Shown here: positions 25,538 to 34,847 of the stretch, in pieces
Layout of the letters: every line of letters starts with the position of its first letter
How positions within the stretch are numbered: position 1 is the stretch's first letter
NCBI RefSeq assembly: GCF_001905095.1
Contig: NZ_LWLS01000070.1
Span: 31,003 to 95,002 of the forward strand
Direction of reading: 5' to 3'
DNA from: Micromonospora sp. CB01531
GTDB lineage: Bacteria; Actinomycetota; Actinomycetes; Mycobacteriales; Micromonosporaceae
Length of the DNA: 64,000 nt
Position numbers and translations under genes: made by a program
Notes under the pieces: model-generated
The model's database searches: none
Seen by the model: the letters and a program-made list of their open reading frames with translations, nothing else
What the model was told of the DNA's origin: nothing

Positions 25538-26602
25538 ATGGTCGACTACCGGCCCTTCGGGCGCACCGGCGTACGGATCAGCTCGCTGACGCTGGGCGCG
25601 ATGAACTTCGGGCAACGCGGCAACCCGGACCACGGGGACAGCATTCGGATCATCCACCGGGCGCTCGACGAAGGCATCAACTCGATCGACACCGCTGACG
25701 TCTACTCCGACGGCGAGTCGGAGGAGATCGTGGGCAAGGCCCTCGCCGGCGGGCGGCGGGACGACGTCTTCCTCGCCACCAAGTTCCACGGCCAGGTCGG
25801 CGACAACCCGCAGCACCGGGGCAACTCCCGCCGCTGGATCGTCCGGGCGGTGGAGAACAGCCTGCGCCGGCTGCGCACCGACTGGATCGACCTGTACCAG
25901 GCGCACCGGCCGGAGCCGGACACCGACTTCGACGAGACCCTGGGCGCGCTCAGCGACCTGGTGCGCCAGGGCAAGATCCGCTACATCGGCACCTCCACAT
26001 TCGAGCCGTCGGCGATCGTGGAGGGTCAGTGGATCGCGCAGCGGCGCGGGCGGGAGCGGGTGGTCAGCGAGCAGCCGCCGTACTCGATCCTGGCCCGTGG
26101 GGTCGAACGCGAGGTGCTGCCCGTGGCCCAGCGGTACGGGTTGGCGGTGATCCCGTGGAGCCCACTGGCCGGCGGTTGGCTGTCCGGTCGCTACCACGCG
26201 GGGCTCGACGCCCCGATCTCCCGCCGGGCGGGCCGGTTCCCGGCGCGATTCGACCCGACCCTGCCGGCCAACGCCGCCAAGCTGGCCGCCGTCGACCAGC
26301 TGGCCGCCCTCGCCGACGAGGCCGGGCTGTCGCTGATCCACCTGGCGATCGCGTTCGTCCTGGAACACCCGGCCGTCACCTCGGCGATCATCGGACCACG
26401 CACCCTGGCACACCTGGAGTCGCAGCTCGGTGCCGCCAAGGTGACGCTGTCCCGCGACGTGCTGGACCGCATCGACGCCATCGTCCCGTCCGGCACCACG
26501 CTGAATCCCGCCGACGCCGGCTACCAGCCGCTGTCGCTGGCCGATCCGGCGTACCGCCGTCGCGGCGGGACATCGCCACACCCCACCGGCGGGGCCCAGT
26601 GA
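25538..26602 (+). CDS. Aldo/keto reductase
   Basis: A 354-residue TIM-barrel NADPH-dependent reductase. The catalytic residues Asp51 (DTADVY), Tyr56, Lys82 (ATKFHG) and a His in LYQAHRP (about 122) are visible. ISEQPPYSILARG-like (VSEQPPYSILARGVER) and IIGPRTLAHLESQL segments match the YajO/AKR11-12-like group. GGAAAGGAG precedes the ATG. It probably reduces an aldehyde released when the carbon-sulfur bond is oxidised, since SsuD-type desulfonation yields aldehydes. Confidence 0.9.
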   Translation: MVDYRPFGRTGVRISSLTLGAMNFGQRGNPDHGDSIRIIHRALDEGINSIDTADVYSDGESEEIVGKALAGGRRDDVFLATKFHGQVGDNPQHRGNSRRWIVRAVENSLRRLRTDWIDLYQAHRPEPDTDFDETLGALSDLVRQGKIRYIGTSTFEPSAIVEGQWIAQRRGRERVVSEQPPYSILARGVEREVLPVAQRYGLAVIPWSPLAGGWLSGRYHAGLDAPISRRAGRFPARFDPTLPANAAKLAAVDQLAALADEAGLSLIHLAIAFVLEHPAVTSAIIGPRTLAHLESQLGAAKVTLSRDVLDRIDAIVPSGTTLNPADAGYQPLSLADPAYRRRGGTSPHPTGGAQ

Positions 26603-27141
26603 CCAGCCAAGCCGCGGATGTGGTCGTGCTGGTCGGAAACCCGCGCGCCGGGTCACGTACCCGCGGGCTCGCCGAAGCCGTGACCGCGGCGCTGCTGGAG
26701 CGGCTGGGGGAGCCACCCAGCGGCGTCCACGTGTTGGAGCTGTCCGAGATCGTCGGGGTTTCCTTCGGGCCCGAGCCGGCGTACGGGGCGACAGCCGGCC
26801 CTGACCCGCTCGCGGCGGTGCGGTCGGCGCGGCTGCTTATCGTCGCCACACCGGCGTACAAGGGCAGCTACACCGGGTTGCTGAAGGCCTTCCTGGACCA
26901 GTTCGGGCACCGGCAACTGGCCGGCATCACCGCCGTACCGGTGGCCGTGGCCGCCTCACCGGCGCACGCGGACGCGGCGGCGTCGGCCCTGCGCGACGTG
27001 CTGGTCGAACTGAGCGCACGGGTCCCGGCGCCGCCGCTGGCCGTGCTGGAGTCAAGGCTGGCGGACGGGCGCGAGATCGCCGCGCAGTGGGCCGACCAGC
27101 ACGCCGGCGCGGTGGCTCACCACCCGGTCACGGCGGTGTGA
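26599..27141 (+). CDS. NADPH-dependent FMN reductase
   Basis: A 180-residue flavodoxin-fold reductase (SsuE/MsuE-like). Features: VVLVGNPRAGSRTRGLAEAV for the FMN phosphate loop, TPAYKGSYTGLLKAFLDQFG, and a compact C-terminus. It supplies FMNH2 to monooxygenases, giving the locus two unrelated flavin reductases: this one may serve the SsuD-like enzyme, the split-barrel one the NtaA-like enzyme (inference). GTG start overlaps the aldo/keto reductase stop by 4 bp. Confidence 0.9.
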   Translation: MTSQAADVVVLVGNPRAGSRTRGLAEAVTAALLERLGEPPSGVHVLELSEIVGVSFGPEPAYGATAGPDPLAAVRSARLLIVATPAYKGSYTGLLKAFLDQFGHRQLAGITAVPVAVAASPAHADAAASALRDVLVELSARVPAPPLAVLESRLADGREIAAQWADQHAGAVAHHPVTAV

Positions 27142-27313
27142 TGCCGTGCATCGAAGCCGGCGCCTGACCCGGCGGCGTTTCGTGGGCCACCAGCGGGTGT
27201 GCTCCGGCGGCTGTTGACGCTCGACGCCCCAGACCCTCATCTCCACCCGCGCGGGCACCCGCTCAGTCCTGTCTTCACCCCTTTACCCCTCCCCGCAAAG
27301 GAGCGACCGCATC

Positions 27314-28552
27314 ATGACCTTGCTGACAGTTCGTGGCTGGCGGCGTGGCGCGGCCGGGATCGCCGCCGCGCTGGTGGCCGGCATCACCGCCACCGCACCG
27401 GCAGCCGCCGCCACCTCCCCGGTCGACACTGCTCTCGATTGGTATGACGCCACCGCGGCCGCCATCGCGACCGGCACCCGGCCGCAGGTCACGAACAGCC
27501 GCGCGTGGGCGATCAGCTGGCTGGCCGCCGCCCGCGCCGTCCGCACCGCACCCACCGGGGCGGTACGCGACTACCAGGACGCCGCGCTCGCGTCTGCCGT
27601 ACACACCGCGCTAAGCACCCTGATACCGGACAGCGCGCCCACGCTCGACGCGGCACTACGGACCACGCTCGACCGGATCCCCGACGGGCGCGCCAAGGAC
27701 CGCGGGGTGGCCGCCGGCCAGCGTGAAGCGCGTTCGTTGCTCGCCCAGCGTGCCGGCGACGGACTCGATCCCGCCGCCGTCAACCCGCCCTACCCCACTC
27801 CCGAGCCGGGACCCGGCGTCTGGCAGCCCACCCCACCGAGCTTCACCGCCGCCCAGCAGGCCGGTACCCGGTTCGCCACCCCGTTCCTGCTCGACCGCGC
27901 GGACCGGTACCGACCCGGGCCACCGCCCGCGCTGGAGTCGGAGCGCTACCGTGCCGACCTCGCCGAGGTCCGTGCGTACGGCGCGGCCGACAGCACGGTA
28001 CGCACACCGCAGCAGACCGCCACGGCGACGTTCTGGCTCGGCTCCTCGCTGACCCTCTACACCGGGATCCTGCGCGCCGCGCTCGCCCAGTCCACCCGGC
28101 CGACCGCCTGGCGGACGAGCCTCGTGGCCATCTTCCACGTCGCACTCGTCGACACCCAGATCACGACCTCCGACGCCAAGTACGCCTACCTGCGCTGGCG
28201 ACCGGTCACCGCCATCCGGGCCGGCGCCGATGGTGACCCCGGGTGGACGCCGCTGCACGAGACCCCCGCACACCCGGACTACCCCAGCGGACACAACACC
28301 TACGCCGGCGCCGCCGAACAGGTGCTCACCGCCCTGGCCGGGGCGCGAGCCCGGGCGTCGTACACCATCACCAGCCCCAGCCAGCCCGGCGCCACCCGTA
28401 CCTACACCGACTGGCGACGCCCCACCGAGGAGAACGTCGACGCCCGCGTGTGGTCCGGCATCCACACCCGCACGGCGGACGAGGTCGGCGTCCGGCTCGG
28501 CCGTGACGTCGCCGCCTACGCCGTCCGCAACGCGGCACGGCTGTTCGCCTGA
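27314..28552 (+). CDS. Secreted vanadium-dependent haloperoxidase / PAP2 family protein
   Basis: A 412-residue exported protein. The signal peptide has WRRG, a hydrophobic core and AAAATSP around residue 35; either Sec or Tat export is possible. The vanadate/phosphate-binding signatures of the VHPO/PAP2 superfamily are present: KYAYLRWRPVTAIR, HPDYPSGHNTYAG, and RVWSGIHTRTADEVG with the catalytic His. AAAGGAG precedes the ATG. It lies between organosulfur genes, so it may oxidise or dephosphorylate an extracellular substrate. The distinction between haloperoxidase and phosphatase cannot be made from sequence alone. Confidence 0.83.
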   Translation: MTLLTVRGWRRGAAGIAAALVAGITATAPAAAATSPVDTALDWYDATAAAIATGTRPQVTNSRAWAISWLAAARAVRTAPTGAVRDYQDAALASAVHTALSTLIPDSAPTLDAALRTTLDRIPDGRAKDRGVAAGQREARSLLAQRAGDGLDPAAVNPPYPTPEPGPGVWQPTPPSFTAAQQAGTRFATPFLLDRADRYRPGPPPALESERYRADLAEVRAYGAADSTVRTPQQTATATFWLGSSLTLYTGILRAALAQSTRPTAWRTSLVAIFHVALVDTQITTSDAKYAYLRWRPVTAIRAGADGDPGWTPLHETPAHPDYPSGHNTYAGAAEQVLTALAGARARASYTITSPSQPGATRTYTDWRRPTEENVDARVWSGIHTRTADEVGVRLGRDVAAYAVRNAARLFA

Positions 28553-28648
28553 ACAGGCTTACCCGCGGGGCGGCACAAGTCACCGTTCCGCCCCGCGGGC
28601 AACGCCCGTTCCCTCCACCTCACCAACCGAACAGGAAGGCCGCCACTG

Positions 28649-29743
28649 ATGAGCCTCGAGTTCCTCTGGTACATCCCGAACCAGGTCCAGCCCGGCCACC
28701 GCGGCGACGACGTCGTCGTCGAGAACCACAACAGCTTGCAGACCCTCACCAGCCACGCCAGGGCTCTCGAGGAGCACGGGTGGGGCGGTGCGCTCATCGG
28801 GACCGGCTGGGGACGGCCCGACACCTTCACGGTCGCCACCGCACTGGCCGCCCAGACGACAACGTTCCAGCCTCTGATCGCGATCCGGCCCGGCTACTGG
28901 CGGCCCGCCAACTTCGCCTCCGCCGCGGCGACCCTCGACCATCTCAGCGGGGGACGAGTGCTGATCAACATCGTGTCGGGCAAGGACAACCTGGCGGCAT
29001 ACGGCGACGGCGAAGGCGACCAGGCCCACCGCTACGCCCGCACTAGGGAATTCCTCCAGATCGTGCGCAAGCTGTGGACCGAGGAGAACGTCACCTACCA
29101 GGGCGAGCACTTCAACGTCACCGGCTCCACGGTGGCGCTCCGACCGGTCGTCCGCGGCGAACGCAGGCACCCCCGGCTCTACTTCGGCGGCGCCTCCCCC
29201 GCCGCCGAGGAGGTGGCCGCCACCGAGGCCGACGTCCAGCTCTTCTGGGGCGAACCGCTCGACGGCGTGGCCGAGCGGATCGAGCGACTCAAGCAGCTCA
29301 GCGAGAAGCTGGGACGCGAGCACGCCCCGCTGGAGTTCGGGCTGCGTGTCACCACCCTGGTGCGGGACACCACCGACCAGGCCTGGGCCGACGCCGAAGC
29401 CAAGGTGGCGGAAATGGCGCAGGGCAAGGGCGGCACCGCGCGGGACCAGAACTGGCAGGCCGCCGTCGGTCAGCGGCGGCTGCTCGACCTCGCCGCACGC
29501 GGAGAGGTGCTTGACGACAACCTCTACACCACTCCCGGCAGGTTCGGCGGCGGCGGAGCGGGCACCACCTGGCTGGTCGGCTCCGCCGCGGACGTGGCGA
29601 GGTCGCTGCGCAGGTACCAGGAGCTTGGCATCACCCACTTCGTACTCTCCGACACGCCCTACCTCCCGGAGATCAAGCGCCAGGGCGACCAGCTCCTGCC
29701 GCTGTTGCACGGACCAATCACACCGCCTAGTATTCCCGACTAA
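28649..29743 (+). CDS. Alkanesulfonate monooxygenase-like LLM flavoenzyme
   Basis: A 364-residue SsuD-like FMN-dependent monooxygenase, which converts alkanesulfonates to aldehyde and sulfite. Signature regions: LEFLWYIPNQVQPG at the N-terminus, PLIAIRPGYWRPANFASA, LDHLSGGRVLINIVSGKDN, EHFNVTGSTVALRP, YFGGASPAAEEVAA and TWLVGSAADVARSL. The Arg in RPGYWRP and the DNxAxYGDxE-type stretch fit the family. ACAGGAAGG lies upstream. It supports the assignment of the 21-30 kb region to sulfonate use. Separated by about 100 bp from the haloperoxidase gene, so possibly a separate transcript. Confidence 0.88.
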   Translation: MSLEFLWYIPNQVQPGHRGDDVVVENHNSLQTLTSHARALEEHGWGGALIGTGWGRPDTFTVATALAAQTTTFQPLIAIRPGYWRPANFASAAATLDHLSGGRVLINIVSGKDNLAAYGDGEGDQAHRYARTREFLQIVRKLWTEENVTYQGEHFNVTGSTVALRPVVRGERRHPRLYFGGASPAAEEVAATEADVQLFWGEPLDGVAERIERLKQLSEKLGREHAPLEFGLRVTTLVRDTTDQAWADAEAKVAEMAQGKGGTARDQNWQAAVGQRRLLDLAARGEVLDDNLYTTPGRFGGGGAGTTWLVGSAADVARSLRRYQELGITHFVLSDTPYLPEIKRQGDQLLPLLHGPITPPSIPD

Positions 29744-29797
29744 ACCCACCCGGTTGCTAGGGAACATCGCCGCTGGCTTCGCGCAGTCAAAAAGGCT

Positions 29798-30100
29798 GTG
29801 AATCGTCAAATCCGAGTCGCGTACTCAACTAGCAAAAGGATGTCCCCCGATGCCGTCCGGAGCGCACTCGCGCAACCGGACCTGGCGGTGGCCGCGTACC
29901 GACGCGCGGCCGAGCTGCGCGAGCAGGTGGGAGATCGCTACCAGCAGGCGCAGACGCTGGTACGGCTCGGCGGGGTGCACGCCGACACGGGAGACCGACA
30001 GGCTGCCCAGGACGTCTGGCGTAACGCGCTCGCGCTGCTGACTGAGATGCAGCACCCGGAAGCCGAGACCGTCACCGGCCTGCTCGCGAAGGTCTCCTGA
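29798..30100 (+). pseudogene. C-terminal TPR fragment of a SARP/NB-ARC-type regulator
   Basis: Open for 100 codons from a GTG, but only residues about 24-100 resemble a known family: LAVAAYRRAAELREQVGDRY, QQAQTLVRLGGVHADTG, and EMQHPEAETVTGLLAKVS. This is the closing TPR repeat pair of large AfsR/SARP-type regulators. The DNA-binding and NB-ARC domains are missing and no ribosome site is evident. It is a degraded remnant separating the organosulfur and molybdenum hydroxylase loci. Confidence 0.6.
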
Positions 30101-30210
30101 GCGTGGATGCGCCGCCAACGGTAGCGCCCTGCGGCCGACACGGTGGGGTTCCTCGCCTCGGACGACAGCCGTTGGATGACCGGGCAATCGGTGTGCCAGC
30201 TCGACGGGTG

Positions 30211-31194
30211 TCAACCATGAGCCGTCGCGGTCTCTGCGGCTCGGATCGGCAGCGTACCGTCTCGGAGCCGACGGCCGCTGCGGCCGTTTTTTGCCGCGAC
30301 GGTCTCGGCGAGGATAGACAGTGCCGTTTCGGCGAGCGATGCACCACCGAGGTCGAGTCCCGCGGGCCCGACAAGTCGGTCAAGGCCTGGCTGGCTTGCC
30401 AGCCGTCGCATCCGTTGGGCATGAGTGGCTCGGCTGCCCAGGGCAGCCACATGTCCCGCATCTCCCGCCAGTGCCGCGCGAATGGCCCGGTCGTCTATCC
30501 GCGGATCGTGGCTGAGTGTCACGACAGCGTCTTGAGGTCCGAGCGGGTGCTCGGCCAGCCAGATGTCCGGCCATGCACGTTCTACCCGAGCTGTTGGCGG
30601 CATCGCACCCGCTGCGACATGGTCAGGCCGAGGGTCCACCACGACCACCGCCCAGTCCAACAGGTGCGCCATCTCTGCCATCACGGCGGCAAGGTCGGTG
30701 GCCCCGACGAGGAGCAGTTGCCGACGCGACGGCAGCTGGTCGAGATACTCATCGTCAGCGACGACGTCCTCGGCTATCGGGGTAACGGACCAGCGATACG
30801 GTGGTCGCAGCCCGACGCGTACGGTCACCGGCCGATCGTCCGCCAGAGCTTCTGTGATCGCCTCGTGAACCGGGGCGGGTGGCGCGGCTGCGATGAGCAC
30901 CTCCAGCGTCGCGGTGCAGGCGGGCCGCTCTTCCCAGGGCAGTAGCTGCTCGCCCGGTGACACCGCCAGTATGTGTGGTGCCGCACCGTGCAACACGGAC
31001 CGTGCTGCTTCGACGACTATCGATTCTACGCAACCACCGGACACGGAGCCTCGCCAGGTGCCGTCCGCGGCGACCGCCATCGTTGAACCCAGCGGCCTTG
31101 ATCCGGGACCGTTACGGTCCACTAGGCGGGCCAGTACGACCGACTTGCCCGCCCGCCGCTTGGAGTCCACGAACGGCCACACTTCACGCAACAC
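30211..31194 (-). CDS. XdhC family molybdenum cofactor insertion/maturation protein
   Basis: A 327-residue XdhC-type protein, which binds and sulfurates molybdenum cofactor for xanthine dehydrogenase-family enzymes. N-terminal domain: VVLARLVDRNGPGSRPLGST, WRGSVSGGCVES. C-terminal Rossmann domain: QLLLVGATDLAAVMAEMAH, DAVVTLSHDPRIDDRAI, HVAALGSR. The GTG at 31194 overlaps the large subunit's stop by 11 bp and is preferred to an upstream ATG that lies deep inside that gene. It is the last gene of the operon. Confidence 0.85.
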   Translation of the reverse strand: MLREVWPFVDSKRRAGKSVVLARLVDRNGPGSRPLGSTMAVAADGTWRGSVSGGCVESIVVEAARSVLHGAAPHILAVSPGEQLLPWEERPACTATLEVLIAAAPPAPVHEAITEALADDRPVTVRVGLRPPYRWSVTPIAEDVVADDEYLDQLPSRRQLLLVGATDLAAVMAEMAHLLDWAVVVVDPRPDHVAAGAMPPTARVERAWPDIWLAEHPLGPQDAVVTLSHDPRIDDRAIRAALAGDAGHVAALGSRATHAQRMRRLASQPGLDRLVGPAGLDLGGASLAETALSILAETVAAKNGRSGRRLRDGTLPIRAAETATAHG

Positions 31195-33310
31195 TGACGG
31201 CTTCCGGGCGGTCCTGGGCCGCTGCGCGCTCGATGACCCGGCTGAGGCTGATCGGCAGTGTTCGGTGGCGGGTGCCGGTGGCGTGCCACACGGCGTTGGC
31301 GATTGCCGCAGCGGTGCCGGCATTGCCGATCTCGCCGAGACCGTTGAATCCGGATGGATCCTGAGGCTCGTAGTCAGCCACGAAGTCGGCCTCGATGGTG
31401 GGTACGTCAGCGTGGGCGGAGATGTGGTAGCCGGCGAAGTCGGCAGTGACGAGGCGGCCCGTGAGCGGATCGCGAACGGACTCCTCGTGCAGCGCCATCG
31501 ACAGGCCTCCGATCATGCCGCCGATCAGCTGGCTGCGGGCCAGCAGCGGGTTGATCACACGGCCTACGGCGAACATGCCGAGCAACCGGCGAACACGCAC
31601 TTCTCCGGTTGCCGGATCGACGGTGACCTCGGCGAACACGGCACTGTAGGTGTATCGCTCTTCGGCCGGCTGCCAATTGATCAGCGGTGTGGTGTCGACT
31701 GACGCGGTGACTGGCCTAGCGGAATCGCCCAGCTTCTCGCGCAGCGCCTTCGCGGTCTCGGTGATGGCAAACGCGCACGATGTCGTGCCTCGGGATCCGC
31801 CGGCTCCCGCGGCCAGGCCGAGGTCGCTGTCGCCGATGTGCATGCGGACCCGTTCGGTGCCCACAGCGAGGGCGTCCGCGGCCACGGCGATCAGCGCGGT
31901 GCGTGCTCCGGTGCCGATGTCGGTGGCGCCGACCCTGACGGAGAATGTCCCGTCCGTCTCCGCGGTGATCGCTGCAGAGGAGGGAAAGACGCCGGCGATG
32001 AACGCGACGGCGGCCACGCCGGTGCCGACGAGGAGGTTGCCCTCCCTGCGGACCCGGGGGCGGGGGTCGCGCTGGGCCCAGCCGAACCGGCGCGCGCCTT
32101 CCTGAAGGCATTGGACCAGGCGGCGGGTGCTGAATGGGCGGCCGGACACCGGGCTGACGACGGGCTGGTTGAGCAGCCGCAGCTGCAGGGGATCGATCTG
32201 CAGCCGTTCGGCTACCTCGTCGATGGCCGACTCGAAAGCGAACGAACCGGGTGACGCGCCGGGGCCGCGCATGGAGCACGGAGGCAGAAGGTTGAGGGGT
32301 ACCGCACTGAGTTCCGTGCGGATCGCCGGTGCCGCGTAGAGGGTTCGGGCCTGCTCGGTGCACCACTCGATGTACTCAGCCAGCGGCGACTGTGCGAACG
32401 CGGCGTGGTGGTGGATAGCTCGGAGCCGCCCGTCGGCATCGGCGCCGATTCGGACGCGCTGTTCAGTCGGCGGCCGCGACCCGGTTGCCAGGAAGACCTG
32501 TCTACGGGTGAGCGCGACCCGTACCGGCCGCTGGAGATGCTCGGCGGCCAACGCTGCCAGGATGATCTGTGCCCCACAGATGGTTTTGGCGCCGAAGCCG
32601 CCGCCGACGTGCTCGGCGCGGATGTGCACACGTTCCGGGTCGATGAGGAACAACGAAGCCATCACCTGGGAGATGCCGAAGGGCCCTTGGTTGGAATCGA
32701 AAGCGTAGAGATGGCCGTCCTCCCACCACGCAGTCGCGACATGCGGCTCCATGGCGCTGTGGCTCTCTTCCGGTGTGTGGTACAGCTCGTCCACCACCAT
32801 CGCGGATCCCGCGAGCTCGGCTTCCAGGTCACCGGTGTCGGCCTCCGGGCCGAACAGCGTGGACGCGGGACGTGTGGCGGGATGATTCATGGAGAACTCG
32901 ATGTCGTGGGGCTTCGCGTCGTAGGTCACCCGCAACGCCGCCGCTGCGGCACGTGCTTGCTCGGGTGTCTCCGCCACCACGAGCGCGATGGGACGGCCAG
33001 CGTATTCAATCACCTCGTCCTGCAGCAGCGGGAGGCTGCGGTCGGGGCCGAAGTGGTGGGCGATGTCGGGGTTGAGGCGTCGCGTATTGCGGTGGTCCAG
33101 CACTCCCAGAACTCCCGGCTGGGCGAGAGCGTCCGTGGCGTCGATGTCCCGGATTCGGCCGCGTGACACCGCGGCCGTGACCATCCAGCCGTGAGCAAGG
33201 TTGGGCATGGGCAGGTCCGCGACATAGTGGGCGGAGCCGCTGACTTTGAGGCGGCCTTCGATCCGAGGTCGTGATTCGCCTACGGCAGCGACGATCTCGT
33301 CGGGATTCAT
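31184..33310 (-). CDS. Xanthine dehydrogenase family, molybdopterin-binding subunit
   Basis: A 708-residue large subunit of a molybdenum hydroxylase (XdhA/CoxL-like). Key regions: RIEGRLKVSGSAHYVADLPM at the N-terminus, HVGGGFGAKT contacting the cofactor, CSMRGPGASPG near the active site, and FNGLGEIGNAGTAAAIANA with the catalytic Glu. The start at 33310 follows GGAGAGG and overlaps the FAD-subunit stop (ATGA); the longer in-frame N-terminus is Arg-rich and spurious. The substrate (xanthine, aldehyde or N-heterocycle) cannot be fixed from sequence. Confidence 0.93.
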   Translation of the reverse strand: MNPDEIVAAVGESRPRIEGRLKVSGSAHYVADLPMPNLAHGWMVTAAVSRGRIRDIDATDALAQPGVLGVLDHRNTRRLNPDIAHHFGPDRSLPLLQDEVIEYAGRPIALVVAETPEQARAAAAALRVTYDAKPHDIEFSMNHPATRPASTLFGPEADTGDLEAELAGSAMVVDELYHTPEESHSAMEPHVATAWWEDGHLYAFDSNQGPFGISQVMASLFLIDPERVHIRAEHVGGGFGAKTICGAQIILAALAAEHLQRPVRVALTRRQVFLATGSRPPTEQRVRIGADADGRLRAIHHHAAFAQSPLAEYIEWCTEQARTLYAAPAIRTELSAVPLNLLPPCSMRGPGASPGSFAFESAIDEVAERLQIDPLQLRLLNQPVVSPVSGRPFSTRRLVQCLQEGARRFGWAQRDPRPRVRREGNLLVGTGVAAVAFIAGVFPSSAAITAETDGTFSVRVGATDIGTGARTALIAVAADALAVGTERVRMHIGDSDLGLAAGAGGSRGTTSCAFAITETAKALREKLGDSARPVTASVDTTPLINWQPAEERYTYSAVFAEVTVDPATGEVRVRRLLGMFAVGRVINPLLARSQLIGGMIGGLSMALHEESVRDPLTGRLVTADFAGYHISAHADVPTIEADFVADYEPQDPSGFNGLGEIGNAGTAAAIANAVWHATGTRHRTLPISLSRVIERAAAQDRPEAVSVA

Positions 33311-34311
33311 CCGTTGCTCTCCTCTCCGGCGTCTGCGGCGAGTTCGGTCAGAACCGCTTCGATCAGGTTGCGGGCGAGCGTCACTTTGTATGCGTTGTCG
33401 CGCAGCGGCTCGGCGGCAGCGATCTCCACGTCGGCGGCTGCGCTGATTCGCTCGGCTGTGGCCGGACCGCCGCGCAGCGCGGACTCGGCCAGTCGCGCCC
33501 GCCACGGCCGTGACGCCACGCCGCCGAGTGCGAGCCGCACGTCCTGCACCAGGCCCTGCTGGACGTCGAGTGCTGCTGCCACAGAAACGGTGGCGAACGC
33601 GTACGACGCGCGCTCCCGGACCTTGCGGTAGCGCGACTTGCTGGCGACCGCGGCCGCCGGTATCACGACTGCCGTGATCAGGGCTCCGTCGGGCAGGGCG
33701 GTCTCCCGGTCCGGGCGGTTACCGACAGGGAGATAGAACTCCGACAGCGGGATCTCTCCCGTGCCGTCGAGGGTCTCGTATCGCACCACGGCGTCGAAGG
33801 CGCTCAGCGGCACCGCCATGTCCGAGGGGTGAGTAGCCACGCAATGCTCCGTCCAGTCGAGGATCGCGTGGTTGTGGTGGGCCCCGTTGATTGCGGAGCA
33901 TCCGCTGCCGGGAACCCGCCTGTTGCATGCCTCCGATGGATCGGCGAAGTAGGCGCAGCGGGTGCGTTGCAGGAGGTTTCCCCCGACGGTTGCCATGTTG
34001 CGCAGCTGGCCCGAGGCCCCTGCCAGGATCGCCTGGCTCAATGCCGGGTACCGGAGCCGCACCTGCGCGTCGGCGGCGACGGCGCTGTTGGTGGCCGTCG
34101 CCCCGAGCACCAGGCCGCCGTCTGGCGTTTCGCCGATCTCGCCCAACGCGAGGCTTCGAATGTCCACCAGGCGGGCGGGTGACTCGACTCCGGCTTTCAT
34201 GAGGTCGACGAGATTGGTGCCGCCCGCGAGGAACCGCGCCCCGTCGTGCTGGGCTATGAGGTTCAAGGCATCGCGGATCTGTGTCGTCCGCTGATAGGCG
34301 AAAGCTCTCAT
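33307..34311 (-). CDS. Xanthine dehydrogenase family, FAD-binding subunit
   Basis: A 334-residue medium subunit (CoxM/XdhB-like) that carries FAD and passes electrons to NAD+ or another acceptor. FLAGGTNLVDLMKAGVESPA is the FAD-pyrophosphate segment, and TVGGNLLQRTRCAYFADPSE with GCSAINGAHHNHAILD is typical of the subfamily. The C-terminal CODH_FAD_C domain (ALGGVASRPWRARLAE) is complete. The start at 34311 gives MRAFAYQR and overlaps the small-subunit stop by 4 bp. Confidence 0.93.
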   Translation of the reverse strand: MRAFAYQRTTQIRDALNLIAQHDGARFLAGGTNLVDLMKAGVESPARLVDIRSLALGEIGETPDGGLVLGATATNSAVAADAQVRLRYPALSQAILAGASGQLRNMATVGGNLLQRTRCAYFADPSEACNRRVPGSGCSAINGAHHNHAILDWTEHCVATHPSDMAVPLSAFDAVVRYETLDGTGEIPLSEFYLPVGNRPDRETALPDGALITAVVIPAAAVASKSRYRKVRERASYAFATVSVAAALDVQQGLVQDVRLALGGVASRPWRARLAESALRGGPATAERISAAADVEIAAAEPLRDNAYKVTLARNLIEAVLTELAADAGEESNG

Positions 34312-34847
34312 CCGGCCACCGCCTCGCGGGCGGAGGCCTCGAGGATCGCACGCACGATCGACGGGTATGCGCTGCAGCGGCACAGGTTACCGCTCATCCG
34401 CTCGCGTATTTCCTCTTCGGTCAGTTCCCCTGCCCGATGCGGTGAGCCGTTGCGGGTGACTGCGCTGGGCCAGCCTGCCGCATGCTCGGCGAGCATCCCG
34501 ACCGCGGAGCAGATTTGTCCTGGCGTGCAGAATCCGCACTGAAATCCGTCGAGGCGGATAAAGGCCTCCTGGATCGGGCGCAGCTCACCGTCGCCGGCCA
34601 GGCCTTCGATGGTCGTGACAGCAGCGCCGTCGGCGGCGACAGCGAGGGTGAGGCAGGAGACCACTCGCTGTCCGTTGACCAGGACGGTACACGCGCCGCA
34701 CTGGCCATGATCACAGCCCTTCTTCGCACCGGTGAAGTTCAGGTCGTCCCGCAGCGCATCAAGGAGTGTTCTGCGGTTGTCCACCGCCAATCGGTAAGTC
34801 TCGTCGTTGACTCGTAGTGTGATCTCACTACGCGTGTCATCGGTCAT
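34308..34847 (-). CDS. Xanthine dehydrogenase family, 2Fe-2S small subunit
   Basis: A 179-residue electron-transfer subunit with two 2Fe-2S clusters. The N-terminal plant-type cluster uses Cys45, Cys50, Cys53 and Cys65 (GCDHGQCGACT). The C-terminal cluster uses Cys104, Cys107 (CGFC), Cys156 and Cys158 (NLCRC). GAGAGGATCGCG precedes the ATG at 34847; the upstream in-frame region is non-coding leader. First gene of the four-gene operon, in the order small, FAD, Mo, XdhC. Confidence 0.95.
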   Translation of the reverse strand: MTDDTRSEITLRVNDETYRLAVDNRRTLLDALRDDLNFTGAKKGCDHGQCGACTVLVNGQRVVSCLTLAVAADGAAVTTIEGLAGDGELRPIQEAFIRLDGFQCGFCTPGQICSAVGMLAEHAAGWPSAVTRNGSPHRAGELTEEEIRERMSGNLCRCSAYPSIVRAILEASAREAVAG

